Positions 1 through 6,391 of a stretch of 32,291 nt of DNA are shown here, piece by piece. Below the pieces are notes generated by a model that worked only from the letters and a program-made list of their open reading frames with translations, had not been told where the DNA came from and did not search any database. The stretch comes from Caulobacter hibisci (GTDB lineage: Bacteria > Pseudomonadota > Alphaproteobacteria > Caulobacterales > Caulobacteraceae): assembly GCF_016135805.1 (NCBI RefSeq), contig NZ_JADWOX010000032.1, positions 1 through 32,291 on the forward strand, given 5' to 3'. Positions within the stretch are counted from its first letter, which is position 1, and each line of letters opens with the position of its first letter. The position numbers and the translations under genes were made by a program.

Positions 1-58
1 GGCTCAGGGGTATATAGGTCGGGCACCAGCCCCCACATCCCGCCGTTCTCCCAACCGC

Positions 59-88
59 TTGACGTAGCTTCCTGCGCATGCATTGTAT
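59..88 (+). promoter_or_regulatory. Candidate promoter of the GntR-slipin operon
   Basis: TTGACG at 59-64 resembles a -35 box, and TTGTAT at 83-88 could be the -10 with an 18-base spacer. This would place the transcription start at about 94-96, on the ATG at 95, giving a leaderless mRNA. That would explain the lack of a Shine-Dalgarno sequence. The assignment rests on motif matching only. Confidence 0.35.
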
Positions 89-90
89 GA

Positions 91-104
91 GTGTATGCAT
101 ACAC
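91..104. promoter_or_regulatory. Perfect 14-bp palindrome over the GntR start codon (candidate autoregulatory operator)
   Basis: GTGTATGCATACAC at 91-104 equals its own reverse complement and contains the ATG at 95-97. GntR-family dimers bind palindromic operators and usually repress their own genes. Placed here, at the predicted +1 and start codon, bound regulator would block initiation. The palindrome is seen directly; that GntR is the binder is inference. Confidence 0.5.
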
Positions 105-502
105 ACCAGCATGCCCTGGATGCGCTGCGCCTCGAAGCTTCGGGCGTGCCGATCTATGTGCAGCTGCGCGACCAGTTCCTGCGCCTGATCGGGACGGGCG
201 TGCTCGGTCCCGGCGACCAGATGCCGACCATGCGGCAGGTGGCGGTGGCCCTGAAGGTCGACCTCAACACCGTGCGCCACGCCTATGACGAGCTGGAGCG
301 GCGCGGCGCCGTGCAGCTGATCCGGGGTCGCGGAAGCTTCGTGGCGGCCCAGCCGCCGGCCCTGGAGGCCGACGCCGTCCCCTCGCCCCTCGACCAGCTC
401 GCGCGCCAGACCCTGGCCGCGGCCACGAGCCTGGGGATCGATCCCCAGGCGCTATCCGAACGCATCGCGGCCCTGGCCGCCGACATGGAGGACCTTCGAT
501 GA
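95..502 (+). CDS. GntR-family transcriptional regulator, short YtrA-like type
   Basis: A DNA-binding repressor of about 135 residues. Residues ~15-85 form a GntR winged helix: the segment beginning GVPIYVQLRDQF, then PGDQMPTMRQVA, then the recognition helix region VDLNTVRHAYDELERRG and the wing RGRGSFV. The remaining ~50 residues are too short for an FadR- or HutC-type ligand domain and fit the YtrA subgroup, which often controls membrane or transport genes next door. The ATG at 95 is preferred to an in-frame TTG at 83 because the palindrome and a possible leaderless start fall on it and neither has a clear ribosome site. The stop overlaps the slipin start (ATGA), so the two are translationally coupled, and the slipin is the obvious target. 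Confidence 0.85.
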   Translation: MHTHQHALDALRLEASGVPIYVQLRDQFLRLIGTGVLGPGDQMPTMRQVAVALKVDLNTVRHAYDELERRGAVQLIRGRGSFVAAQPPALEADAVPSPLDQLARQTLAAATSLGIDPQALSERIAALAADMEDLR

Positions 503-1401
503 ACGTCACTCTCGCACGGGGCTTCACCCTGACCCGCACCAATCCGCCGGCCCTGGCGTTGGCCGGGCTGAGCCTTGGCCTGGCCTTGCTGGTCTTCGTG
601 CGCGGCGCGGCCGTCCACGCCCCGGCATTGCATTGGCTGGCGGGCCTGTTCCTCGTGATCGGGATCCTGATCCCCGCCGCCCTGAAGATGGCCAATCCCT
701 GGGAGCGGGCCGTGGTGCTGCGGCTGGGCCGGCTGCACCAGATCGCCGGGCCGGGCCTGTTCCTGATCATTCCGGTCGTCGACGAGGTGGCCTACTGGCT
801 GGACCAGCGCATCCAGACCACCGAGTTCGACGCCCAGAGCGCCCTCTCGAAAGACACCGTGCCGGTCAATATCGACGCGGTGATCTTCTGGCAGGTGCAC
901 GACACCGAGCGGGCGGCGCTGGAGATCACCGACTATCGCCTGGCCATCACCCAGGTGGCCGAGACCTCGCTGCGCGAGATGGTCGGGGCCTCGATGCTGG
1001 CCAACCTGCTGGCCGAGCGCAAGCAGGGCGACGCGCTGCTGCGCGAGGTGATCGGCCGCAAGACCGCCGACTGGGGGATCAGCGTGCTTTCGGTCGAGAT
1101 CCGCGACATCGGCGTGCCCACCGCCCTGCAGGACGCCATGAGCCGCCAGGCCCAGGCCGAGCGCGAACGGCTGGCCCGCGTGGCCCTGGCCCAGGCCGAG
1201 CACGAGGTGGCGGTGAAGTTCGTCGAGGCGGCCGACATCTACGCCCGCTCGCCGGCGGCGATGCAGCTGCGGGCGATGAACATCATCTACGAGACCACCA
1301 AGGAGCGCGGCGCGACGATCCTGATCCCCACCGCCATGGTCGACGCCATGAACCCGGGCGGGCTGCTGGGCCTGGCCCAGGCGGCGGAGACGGGGCGGTA
1401 G
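499..1401 (+). CDS. Slipin / stomatin-like SPFH-domain membrane protein
   Basis: A 300-residue membrane-anchored scaffold of the prohibitin/stomatin (SPFH) family. Two hydrophobic stretches (about residues 14-33 and 43-62) precede the SPFH domain, which begins at NPWERAVVLRLGR and continues through GPGLFLIIPVVD and RIQTTEFDAQ to a charged helical region (RQAQAERERLARVALAQAEHE) typical of slipin oligomerisation. Bacterial slipins are often paired with an NfeD protease partner; none is visible here. It starts inside the stop of the GntR gene, so both are made from one message. Its last ~119 bases are overlapped antisense by the sirtuin gene. Substrate and exact role are unknown. Confidence 0.88.
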   Translation: MNVTLARGFTLTRTNPPALALAGLSLGLALLVFVRGAAVHAPALHWLAGLFLVIGILIPAALKMANPWERAVVLRLGRLHQIAGPGLFLIIPVVDEVAYWLDQRIQTTEFDAQSALSKDTVPVNIDAVIFWQVHDTERAALEITDYRLAITQVAETSLREMVGASMLANLLAERKQGDALLREVIGRKTADWGISVLSVEIRDIGVPTALQDAMSRQAQAERERLARVALAQAEHEVAVKFVEAADIYARSPAAMQLRAMNIIYETTKERGATILIPTAMVDAMNPGGLLGLAQAAETGR

Positions 1402-2122
1402 GGGGCGACCGAAGCCCCTCCCCCAACACCCGCTCCACCCAGGCCGGCACCACCTCGCCGGCCGGGCCGTAGAAGCTCTCGTCGAAGGCCCAGGCGTTGT
1501 CGGAGGGTTCGAGGTTGAGCTCGCAGGTGCGCACCCCCAGGGCCCGGGCTTCGCTGACGAAGCCGGCGGCCGGATAGACCGAGCCGGAGGTGCCGATGGC
1601 CACGAACAGGTCGGCCGCGTGCAGGGCGTCGGTGATCTCGTCTAGGAACAGGGTCATCTCGCCGAACCACACCACGTGCGGCCGGGCCATGCCCGCCGCG
1701 CCGCAGGCCTCGCAGATCGCCTCGCCGTCCAGCGGGCCGGTATCGGACCGCGTCGCCTCGCAGGCATGGCAGCGGGTGACGGCCAGTTCGCCGTGGATAT
1801 GGACGACCTCGGTCGAACCGGCTTTCTCGTGCAGGTCATCGACGTTCTGGGTGCAGAGGAACAGGCCCCCGCCCCGCGCCGCCAGCTCGCGCTGCAACCG
1901 GGCCAGGGCGACGTGGGCCGGGTTGGGCGCCGCGCCCGCCAGGTTCTCGCGGCGGGCGTTGTAGAAGGCCCGCACCTTGGCCGGATCGCGGGCGAAGCCC
2001 TCCGGCGTGGCGACTTCCGCCAGGTCGTACTGGGTCCACACCCCGCCCTCGTCGCGGAAGGTGCCCAGGCCGCTCTCGGCGGAAACCCCGGCTCCGGTAA
2101 GGACAAAGACGTTGAGGCCCAT
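1283..2122 (-). CDS. NAD-dependent sirtuin deacylase, CobB/SIRT5-like (class III)
   Basis: Removes acyl groups from protein lysines using NAD. Visible signatures are GAGVSAESG (residues 10-18), FRD, TQNVDDLHEKAG (92-103), the catalytic His of HIHG (H111), a zinc site (C119, C122, C138, C141) and GTSGSVYPA. Y54 and R57 in FYNARR match the Tyr-x-x-Arg pair that binds negatively charged succinyl or malonyl groups in SIRT5 and E. coli CobB, so desuccinylase as well as deacetylase activity is plausible. The conserved fold ends near residue 235. A further ~44 residues rich in Pro, Arg and Trp lie almost wholly antisense over the end of the slipin gene and look like a read-through extension. The ribosome site before the ATG at 2122 is weak. 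Confidence 0.9.
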   Translation of the reverse strand: MGLNVFVLTGAGVSAESGLGTFRDEGGVWTQYDLAEVATPEGFARDPAKVRAFYNARRENLAGAAPNPAHVALARLQRELAARGGGLFLCTQNVDDLHEKAGSTEVVHIHGELAVTRCHACEATRSDTGPLDGEAICEACGAAGMARPHVVWFGEMTLFLDEITDALHAADLFVAIGTSGSVYPAAGFVSEARALGVRTCELNLEPSDNAWAFDESFYGPAGEVVPAWVERVLGEGLRSPPTAPSPPPGPGPAARPGSWRRPWRWGSGSSRRAPWWSRR

Positions 2123-2279
2123 GGCGACGTTTCTCTTTCTCGTTCAAGCGGCTGCGACGAAGGTGACGCCATCGTCATTTTTAATTTGACCGTACCGGAA
2201 GTTTGAGCGGACAGTGTTCACTCGACGAGAGGCCCGCGACAGACAGGCCCTTTTCGAACCCATTGGAGAGGAGCCGACC

Positions 2280-3404
2280 GTGACGGACAAGAACATCACC
2301 AAGGACGCCATGTACGACGCGGTGGCGCCCGACGACTTCGAGTCCATGCTCGAGCTCGACAGGTACGGCAACCGCTCGAGCGCCTTCGACAAGATCATCT
2401 CGGCCACCCACGACCACTTCTGGGACCCGCTCGACAAGGCCTATATCGATTTCGACGAGCCGTTCGACATGGAGAACCAACCGCTGGTTCCAGAAGAGCT
2501 CGTCATCGCCCTGTCGACCGACTACGTCTCCAACCACCTGTCCGATCCCAAGCAGCGCACCCGCTTCATCAACCAGTCGGTGCTGCGCAGCTTCTCGTCG
2601 ATCCTGCACGGCGAGCAGGGCGCGCTGAACCTTTCGGCCAGCCTGTGCCACGTACTGAAGGACCAGGGCGCCCAGGAATACGCCGCCAACCAGACCCGCG
2701 AGGAGGCGCGCCACGTCACCGCCTTCGCCAAGTACATCAAGGCCCGCTGGGGCAAGCCGGTCGAGTGCGGCCCGGCGCTGAAGACCCTGCTGGTCGAGAT
2801 CATCGCCGCCCCCGAGGTCTACAAGAAGATCATCGGCATGCAGATGCTGGTCGAGGGCCTGGCCATGGGCGCCTTCGCCACCTTCTTCAAGGAAATCCAC
2901 GATCCGCTCGGCAAGAAGCTGCTGCAGCTGGTGATGACCGACGAGGCCTTCCACCACAAGTTCGGGAAGATCTGGGCCGACCGCACGGTGCCCAAGCTGA
3001 CGCCCGAGGAGCACGCCATCATCGAGGACTGGGCGGCGCACTGCTTCCAGACCCTGCTGTTCAACCTCGTCTCGCCGCACCAGCAGCTGGATCTCTACGC
3101 CGAGTTCGGCCTGGATCCCGACAAGGTGGTCGAGGAGTACGGGAAGATCATGACCGACGACCTGCGTCGGGAGAACATGAAGGAGCAGACCAACATCTTC
3201 CGGGTGCTGGTGAAGACCCTGCTCAACGCCGGCATCATCACCGACCGCACCAAGGCCTTCTACGCCATGTACGTCGACATCGACGAACTGAAGGCCGAGG
3301 GCGACCGCATGGTCGGCGACGACATCGCCGAGGAAGGCATCCGCCACCTGCAGGCCATCAACTTCAAGGACCGCGTCGCCCCGGTGACCATCGCGGCGGA
3401 GTAG
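2280..3404 (+). CDS. Ferritin-like diiron-domain protein (R2/AurF-like), function unknown
   Basis: A 374-residue helical protein with a full carboxylate-bridged diiron ligand set: E112 (in HGEQGA), E142-x-x-H145 (EEARH), E192 (VEGLAM) and E222-x-x-H225 (DEAFHH). This spacing is that of the ferritin-like oxygenase superfamily (ribonucleotide reductase R2, AurF and relatives). The actual substrate is not recognisable. Start: an in-frame GTG at 2280 preceded by GGAGAGGAG at 2263-2271 is far better than an upstream GTG at 2214. No signal peptide is evident, so it should be cytoplasmic. It is divergent from the sirtuin and followed by a large repeat, so probably monocistronic. Confidence 0.8.
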   Translation: MTDKNITKDAMYDAVAPDDFESMLELDRYGNRSSAFDKIISATHDHFWDPLDKAYIDFDEPFDMENQPLVPEELVIALSTDYVSNHLSDPKQRTRFINQSVLRSFSSILHGEQGALNLSASLCHVLKDQGAQEYAANQTREEARHVTAFAKYIKARWGKPVECGPALKTLLVEIIAAPEVYKKIIGMQMLVEGLAMGAFATFFKEIHDPLGKKLLQLVMTDEAFHHKFGKIWADRTVPKLTPEEHAIIEDWAAHCFQTLLFNLVSPHQQLDLYAEFGLDPDKVVEEYGKIMTDDLRRENMKEQTNIFRVLVKTLLNAGIITDRTKAFYAMYVDIDELKAEGDRMVGDDIAEEGIRHLQAINFKDRVAPVTIAAE

Positions 3405-3412
3405 GCAGAAAA

Positions 3413-3740
3413 CCCCTCTCTCTCTTAGAGAGAGGGAGGGGCCCGCCGCGCAAGCGGTGGGAGGGTGAGAGGTTTCACCGCCGGCCGGTGAACCTCGGCC
3501 CCTGCTCCCTTACATCGTCATCCCGGCCGCAGCGAAGCGCAGAGCCGGGACCCAGGGCCGCCGCATTGCGTCGGCCAAGGTCGGGCGGCGAACCCAGCCA
3601 CGACGCCCAGTCCCCTGGGTCCCGGATAAGCGCTTCGCGCTTTCCGGGATGACGGTGATTGGGGGTCTTTCGGACCGTTTGTAACCTCTCACCCTCCCAC
3701 GCCTTTGGCGTGGGCCCCTCCCTCTCTCACAGAGAGAGGG
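3413..3740. repeat. Family A paired inverted repeat, copy 1 (no gene inside; contains a nested repeat)
   Basis: The left arm (3413-3498) and right arm (about 3668-3740) are inverted relatives. Each carries a short CT/AG-rich hairpin (CCCTCTC...GAGAGGG), then GGAGGGGCCCG, a small stem, and GGGAGGGTGAGAGG. The same arms occur at 26708-26908 and 29872-30402; in the last copy they bracket a DUF559 gene. Here the core has been replaced by a second palindromic repeat (3515-3656). The left arm starts nine bases after the diiron gene's stop. No gene is seen in 3405-3851 other than these repeats and the lipocalin leader. Confidence 0.85.
3515..3656. repeat. Family B palindromic repeat nested inside family A copy 1
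   Basis: Two inverted arms, beginning CGTCATCCCGGC and ending TTTCCGGGATGACG, each with an internal hairpin (GCAGCGAAGCGC on the left, GCGCTTCGCGC on the right) and the shared run GGGACCCAGG / CCTGGGTCCC. The unit lies entirely between the arms of family A copy 1, so it arrived in or was captured by an older repeat. A hairpin of similar style is at 17931-17978. Confidence 0.8.
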
Positions 3741-3851
3741 TCTTCGTGCAGTGGAACACCCACCGCTCGCCTTGCGTTTGCCCCCGTTCGAGGGATGAAC
3801 TTGAGCGGGGCGCTCAGTCCGCCCCCTCCCGCCAAGCAGCAAGGTGTCGGA

Positions 3852-4376
3852 ATGCGCGTAAGCCTGATCGTCTCCCTCGCGGCCGCCCTCGCCGTAACCC
3901 CCGTACTGGCCTTCGCCGGGGCCCAGCCGCCGTCCAAGCCGGTGGCGGCCGGGTTCTATACGGGCAAGTGGTACGAGATCGCCCGCACCCCCAATTCCGG
4001 CCAGCGCAACTGCGAGGCGCCGACCACCGAGTTCACCGCTGGCGGCGCCGACAGCTTCTCGGTGCGCCAGGTCTGTCGCCGCGACAGCGCCACCGGCAAG
4101 GCCAAGACCTTCAACACCAAGGGCAGGATCGTCGCCGGCTCCGAGAACGCCAAGTTCTCGATGAACTTCCTGGGCGGCATGAAGAAGCAGGAATATTGGG
4201 TGCTCGACCGGGCCGACGACGAATCCTGGGCGATCATGGCCACGCCCGGCGGCAACTTCGTCTGGCTGCTGTCGCGCAAGCCGGTGATGGCCGAGGCGGC
4301 CAAGGAGGCGGCCCTGGCCCGGGTCAAGGCCCTGGGCTACGACAAGCTGGTCTTCCCGCAGCAGCCGGAGGCCTGA
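3852..4376 (+). CDS. Secreted lipocalin-family protein
   Basis: A 174-residue exported beta-barrel protein predicted to bind a small hydrophobic ligand. The N-terminus is a signal peptide (MRVSLIVSLAAALAV...AFAGA, cleavage near residue 24). The lipocalin signature GKWYEIAR follows at about residue 38, and later motifs (YWVLDRADD, FVWLLSRKP) match the end of the Blc barrel. No lipobox cysteine is present, so the mature protein is likely soluble in the periplasm. ATG at 3852 is chosen because the signal peptide begins there and AAGGTG lies a few bases upstream; the frame stays open further upstream but runs into repeat sequence. A second lipocalin starts one base after its stop. Confidence 0.85.
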   Translation: MRVSLIVSLAAALAVTPVLAFAGAQPPSKPVAAGFYTGKWYEIARTPNSGQRNCEAPTTEFTAGGADSFSVRQVCRRDSATGKAKTFNTKGRIVAGSENAKFSMNFLGGMKKQEYWVLDRADDESWAIMATPGGNFVWLLSRKPVMAEAAKEAALARVKALGYDKLVFPQQPEA

Positions 4377-4377
4377 G

Positions 4378-4944
4378 GTGCGGCGCTCGACCCTGCCGAT
4401 CGCCGCGGCGGTCCTGTTGACGCTGGGCGCGGTCGTGGCCTGCGCCGCCCACCCGACCGGCAACCCGAACCCGCCGCAGCCGGCCAAGAGCGTCGAGCTG
4501 AAGCGGTATCTGGGCCTGTGGCATGAGGCCGCCCGCTACGACTTCCGCTTCGAGAAGGGCTGCGACGGCGTCACCGCCGAATATTCGCTGCGTCCCGACG
4601 GCCTGGTCGAGGTGCGCAACACCTGCCGCCAGGGCGGGCCCGAAGGCGTCGAGAAGGTCACCATCGGCAAGGCCAAGCTGGCCGACAGGCAGACCGACAA
4701 TAAGGCTAGGGGCGCCAAGCTGAAGGTGTCGTTCTTCGGCCCGTTCTATGTCGGCGACTACTGGGTGCTCGACCACGCCGACGACTACAGCTGGTCGATC
4801 GTCGGCGAAGGCAGCGGCCGCTATCTGTGGCTGCTGACCCGCGACAAGCCGACCCCGGCCCTGACCCAGGAACTGACCGACCGCGCCAAGGCCATGGGCT
4901 ACGACGTCTCACGCCTGAGGGTGACCAGGCACGCGGCGGGGTAG
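4378..4944 (+). CDS. Outer-membrane lipocalin lipoprotein, Blc-like
   Basis: A 188-residue paralogue of the preceding gene. After a hydrophobic signal, VVAC at residues ~19-22 is an acceptable lipobox, with Ala rather than Asp at +2, which favours outer-membrane sorting. The body has the Blc pattern YLGLWHEAARYDFRFEKGC, then TAEYSLRPDG, YWVLDHADDYSW and YLWLLTR. Blc proteins bind fatty acids or lysophospholipids and are linked to envelope stress. The start is GTG at 4378, one base after the upstream TGA, so translation is coupled. The Tyr of the usual GxWYE motif is His here. Confidence 0.85.
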   Translation: MRRSTLPIAAAVLLTLGAVVACAAHPTGNPNPPQPAKSVELKRYLGLWHEAARYDFRFEKGCDGVTAEYSLRPDGLVEVRNTCRQGGPEGVEKVTIGKAKLADRQTDNKARGAKLKVSFFGPFYVGDYWVLDHADDYSWSIVGEGSGRYLWLLTRDKPTPALTQELTDRAKAMGYDVSRLRVTRHAAG

Positions 4945-4978
4945 TCCGCTCTCCCCTGCGGCGCCCCTCCTTTTAAAG

Positions 4979-5071
4979 GTCATCGCCCGCTTCTTGCGGG
5001 CGACGCACGCTCAGCCAGCCCCATCCTGAAAGGCCGCTTGGGTCGCCCGGACAAGCCGGGCGATGACATCC
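4979..5071. repeat. Family C paired hairpin repeat, copy 1
   Basis: Opens with GTCATCGCCCGC and a hairpin (CCCGCTTCTTGCGGG), continues with TCCTGAAAG and GCTTGGGTC, then a second hairpin (CCCGGACAAGCCGGG) and ends GATGACATC, so the ends are inverted. The same order occurs at 31654-31750. It lies between the lipocalin stop and the mmcB SOS box. Confidence 0.8.
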
Positions 5072-5111
5072 AAAAAGAGCGCCTGAAAGCCGCCCGGCCT
5101 GCTTGCGCGGC

Positions 5112-5126
5112 GAACAAAGATGGAAC
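5112..5126 (+). promoter_or_regulatory. LexA (SOS) box of mmcB
   Basis: GAACAAAGATGGAAC is an exact GAAC-N7-GAAC direct repeat, the established LexA operator form in alphaproteobacteria. It ends on the base before the ATG at 5127, so LexA would cover the transcription start or the initiation codon. Confidence 0.85.
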
Positions 5127-5612
5127 ATGGTGGCAGCCATGGACGTCGTCGTCGACATCGCCCTCTCCCGCGCGGACATGACCCGACCGGAGACCACCCT
5201 GGCCGTCACCCGCGGGGCCGCGCGGCTGCTGGTCGATCTGGGCTACGCGCCCCTGGCCGAGGTCACCCTGCCCAATGGCCGGCGGGCCGACCTGATGGCG
5301 CTGGGCCCCAAGGGCGACATCGTCATCGTCGAGGTGAAGTCGGGGCTGGACGACTACCGCGTCGACCGCAAATGGGGCGAGTACGGCCCCTATTGCGACG
5401 CCTTCCACTTCGCCGTGGCGCCGCACTTTCCGGACGGCATCCTGCCCGAGGAGCCGGGCCTGATCGTCGCCGACGGCTTCGGCGGGGCCGTGGTGCGGGC
5501 CGCCCCGGTCACCCCTCTGGCGGGCGCCCGACGCAAGGCCCTGACCCTGGCCTTCGCCCGCCTGGCGGCCCTGCGCGCGGCCGGAGTCGCCGCCGAGCGG
5601 CTGTCGATCTGA
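5127..5612 (+). CDS. mmcB: MmcB-family DNA repair protein (SOS-induced, PD-(D/E)xK-like)
   Basis: A 161-residue protein of the MmcB family (formerly DUF1052), known in Caulobacter as an SOS gene needed for mitomycin C resistance. The core shows a PD-(D/E)xK nuclease-like pattern: D55 in RRADLMAL, then E69-V-K71 in IVIVEVKSG, with R-K-W-x-E-Y downstream. ATG at 5127 directly abuts the LexA box; a second in-frame ATG at 5139 is possible. There is no Shine-Dalgarno sequence, so the message may be leaderless. It stands alone between a repeat and a long intergenic region. Nuclease activity is inferred from fold, not shown. Confidence 0.88.
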   Translation: MVAAMDVVVDIALSRADMTRPETTLAVTRGAARLLVDLGYAPLAEVTLPNGRRADLMALGPKGDIVIVEVKSGLDDYRVDRKWGEYGPYCDAFHFAVAPHFPDGILPEEPGLIVADGFGGAVVRAAPVTPLAGARRKALTLAFARLAALRAAGVAAERLSI

Positions 5613-5633
5613 AAATAAACCATGCCTGCGACA

Positions 5634-5649
5634 TTGTGTCCGAACACAA
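5634..5649. promoter_or_regulatory. 16-bp palindrome downstream of mmcB / upstream of the YfiR-like gene
   Basis: TTGTGTCCGAACACAA is an inverted repeat with one mismatched pair near the centre. It lies 22 bases after the mmcB stop and about 200 bases before the YfiR-like start, so it could be an upstream operator. The binder is unknown. Confidence 0.35.
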
Positions 5650-5753
5650 CTCAAGATGACGCCCAAGCAGGGCCGAAAGCCCAGCTAACCCAAGGGAACG
5701 CGGCGATCTAAAGTTGTTCTATAGTCGACTGGCGGACATTTCTGGTTAGCCGG

Positions 5754-5779
5754 ATAACGGCGTAATCTAGACGGCGTTA
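5754..5779. promoter_or_regulatory. Dyad/direct repeat in the leader of the YfiR-receptor pair
   Basis: TAACGGCGT, AATCTAG, ACGGCGTTA: the outer nonamers are inverted at 8 of 9 positions, and ACGGCGT is also directly repeated 14 bases apart. It is about 70 bases before the start at 5850, a good place for an operator or leader hairpin. The rest of 5613-5849 holds no gene. Confidence 0.3.
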
Positions 5780-5849
5780 CCTCTTATTTACGCCCCTCGC
5801 GACATCACCCTGCTCACAAGCCCAACAAAGGGCAGGGGATTTCAACAGA

Positions 5850-6365
5850 ATGTCGAAGAAAAAACCCGCAGCGGCGCTGGCCGCGGCGCTCCTCACCATC
5901 GCGCCGCTGAGCGCGCACGCCGACGCCGCCAAGGACCTGCAGATCGCCGGTCGCGCGTTGACCTTCCTGGAGAACGGCCCCACCGGCAAGCAGGTGCTGG
6001 GCATCGTGTTCGATCCGTCCAAGCCCGCCTCGGTCGCCGAGAAGAACGCGGCCATGGCCGCCATCGGCGGCGGCATGAGCGCCGGCGCCCTGACCCTCAC
6101 CGCCAAGCCGGTCGAAGCCAGCGCCGTCTCCGGCGTCAGCGGCGTCGCCGCCCTCTACGTGACCACCGGCGTGAACGTCGGCGCGGCCGCCAAGGCCAAG
6201 AAGATCATCACCATCGGCTCGGACGCCTCCTGCGCCGCCAGCGGCGCCTGCGTCATGAGCGTGTCGGCGGACCCCAAGGTCGAGATCATCGTCAACCGTT
6301 CGGCCGCCGCGGCCGTCGGCGCGGTCTTCAAGTCCGCGTTCCGCATGATGATCCGCGAAGTCTGA
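5850..6365 (+). CDS. YfiR-like (DUF4154-like) periplasmic protein
   Basis: A 171-residue exported protein. The signal peptide spans residues 1-25 (KKK, then a hydrophobic run, then SAHADA). The mature part resembles the YfiR/DUF4154 pattern: a central ALYVTTG strand, ITIGSDASC, and a closing segment VEIIVNRSAAAAVGAVFKSAFRMM. Two cysteines (in DASCAASGAC) are close together. YfiR is a periplasmic inhibitor of a diguanylate cyclase, but members are also found beside TonB-dependent receptors without a cyclase, as here: the receptor begins 26 bases downstream on the same strand. The call rests on weak pattern similarity plus this context. Role is probably linked to ligand uptake or sensing with the receptor. 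Confidence 0.55.
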   Translation: MSKKKPAAALAAALLTIAPLSAHADAAKDLQIAGRALTFLENGPTGKQVLGIVFDPSKPASVAEKNAAMAAIGGGMSAGALTLTAKPVEASAVSGVSGVAALYVTTGVNVGAAAKAKKIITIGSDASCAASGACVMSVSADPKVEIIVNRSAAAAVGAVFKSAFRMMIREV

Positions 6366-6391
6366 TCCCGGCCAGCTGAAGAGACATAACC

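Noticed and set aside
3405..3851. Repeat regions as CRISPR arrays
   Set aside because: The units are paired inverted hairpins with unequal cores, not regularly spaced direct repeats with unique spacers, and no cas gene is present.
4976..5102. A short minus-strand frame over the repeat before mmcB
   Set aside because: It is composed of family C repeat sequence and has no ribosome site.
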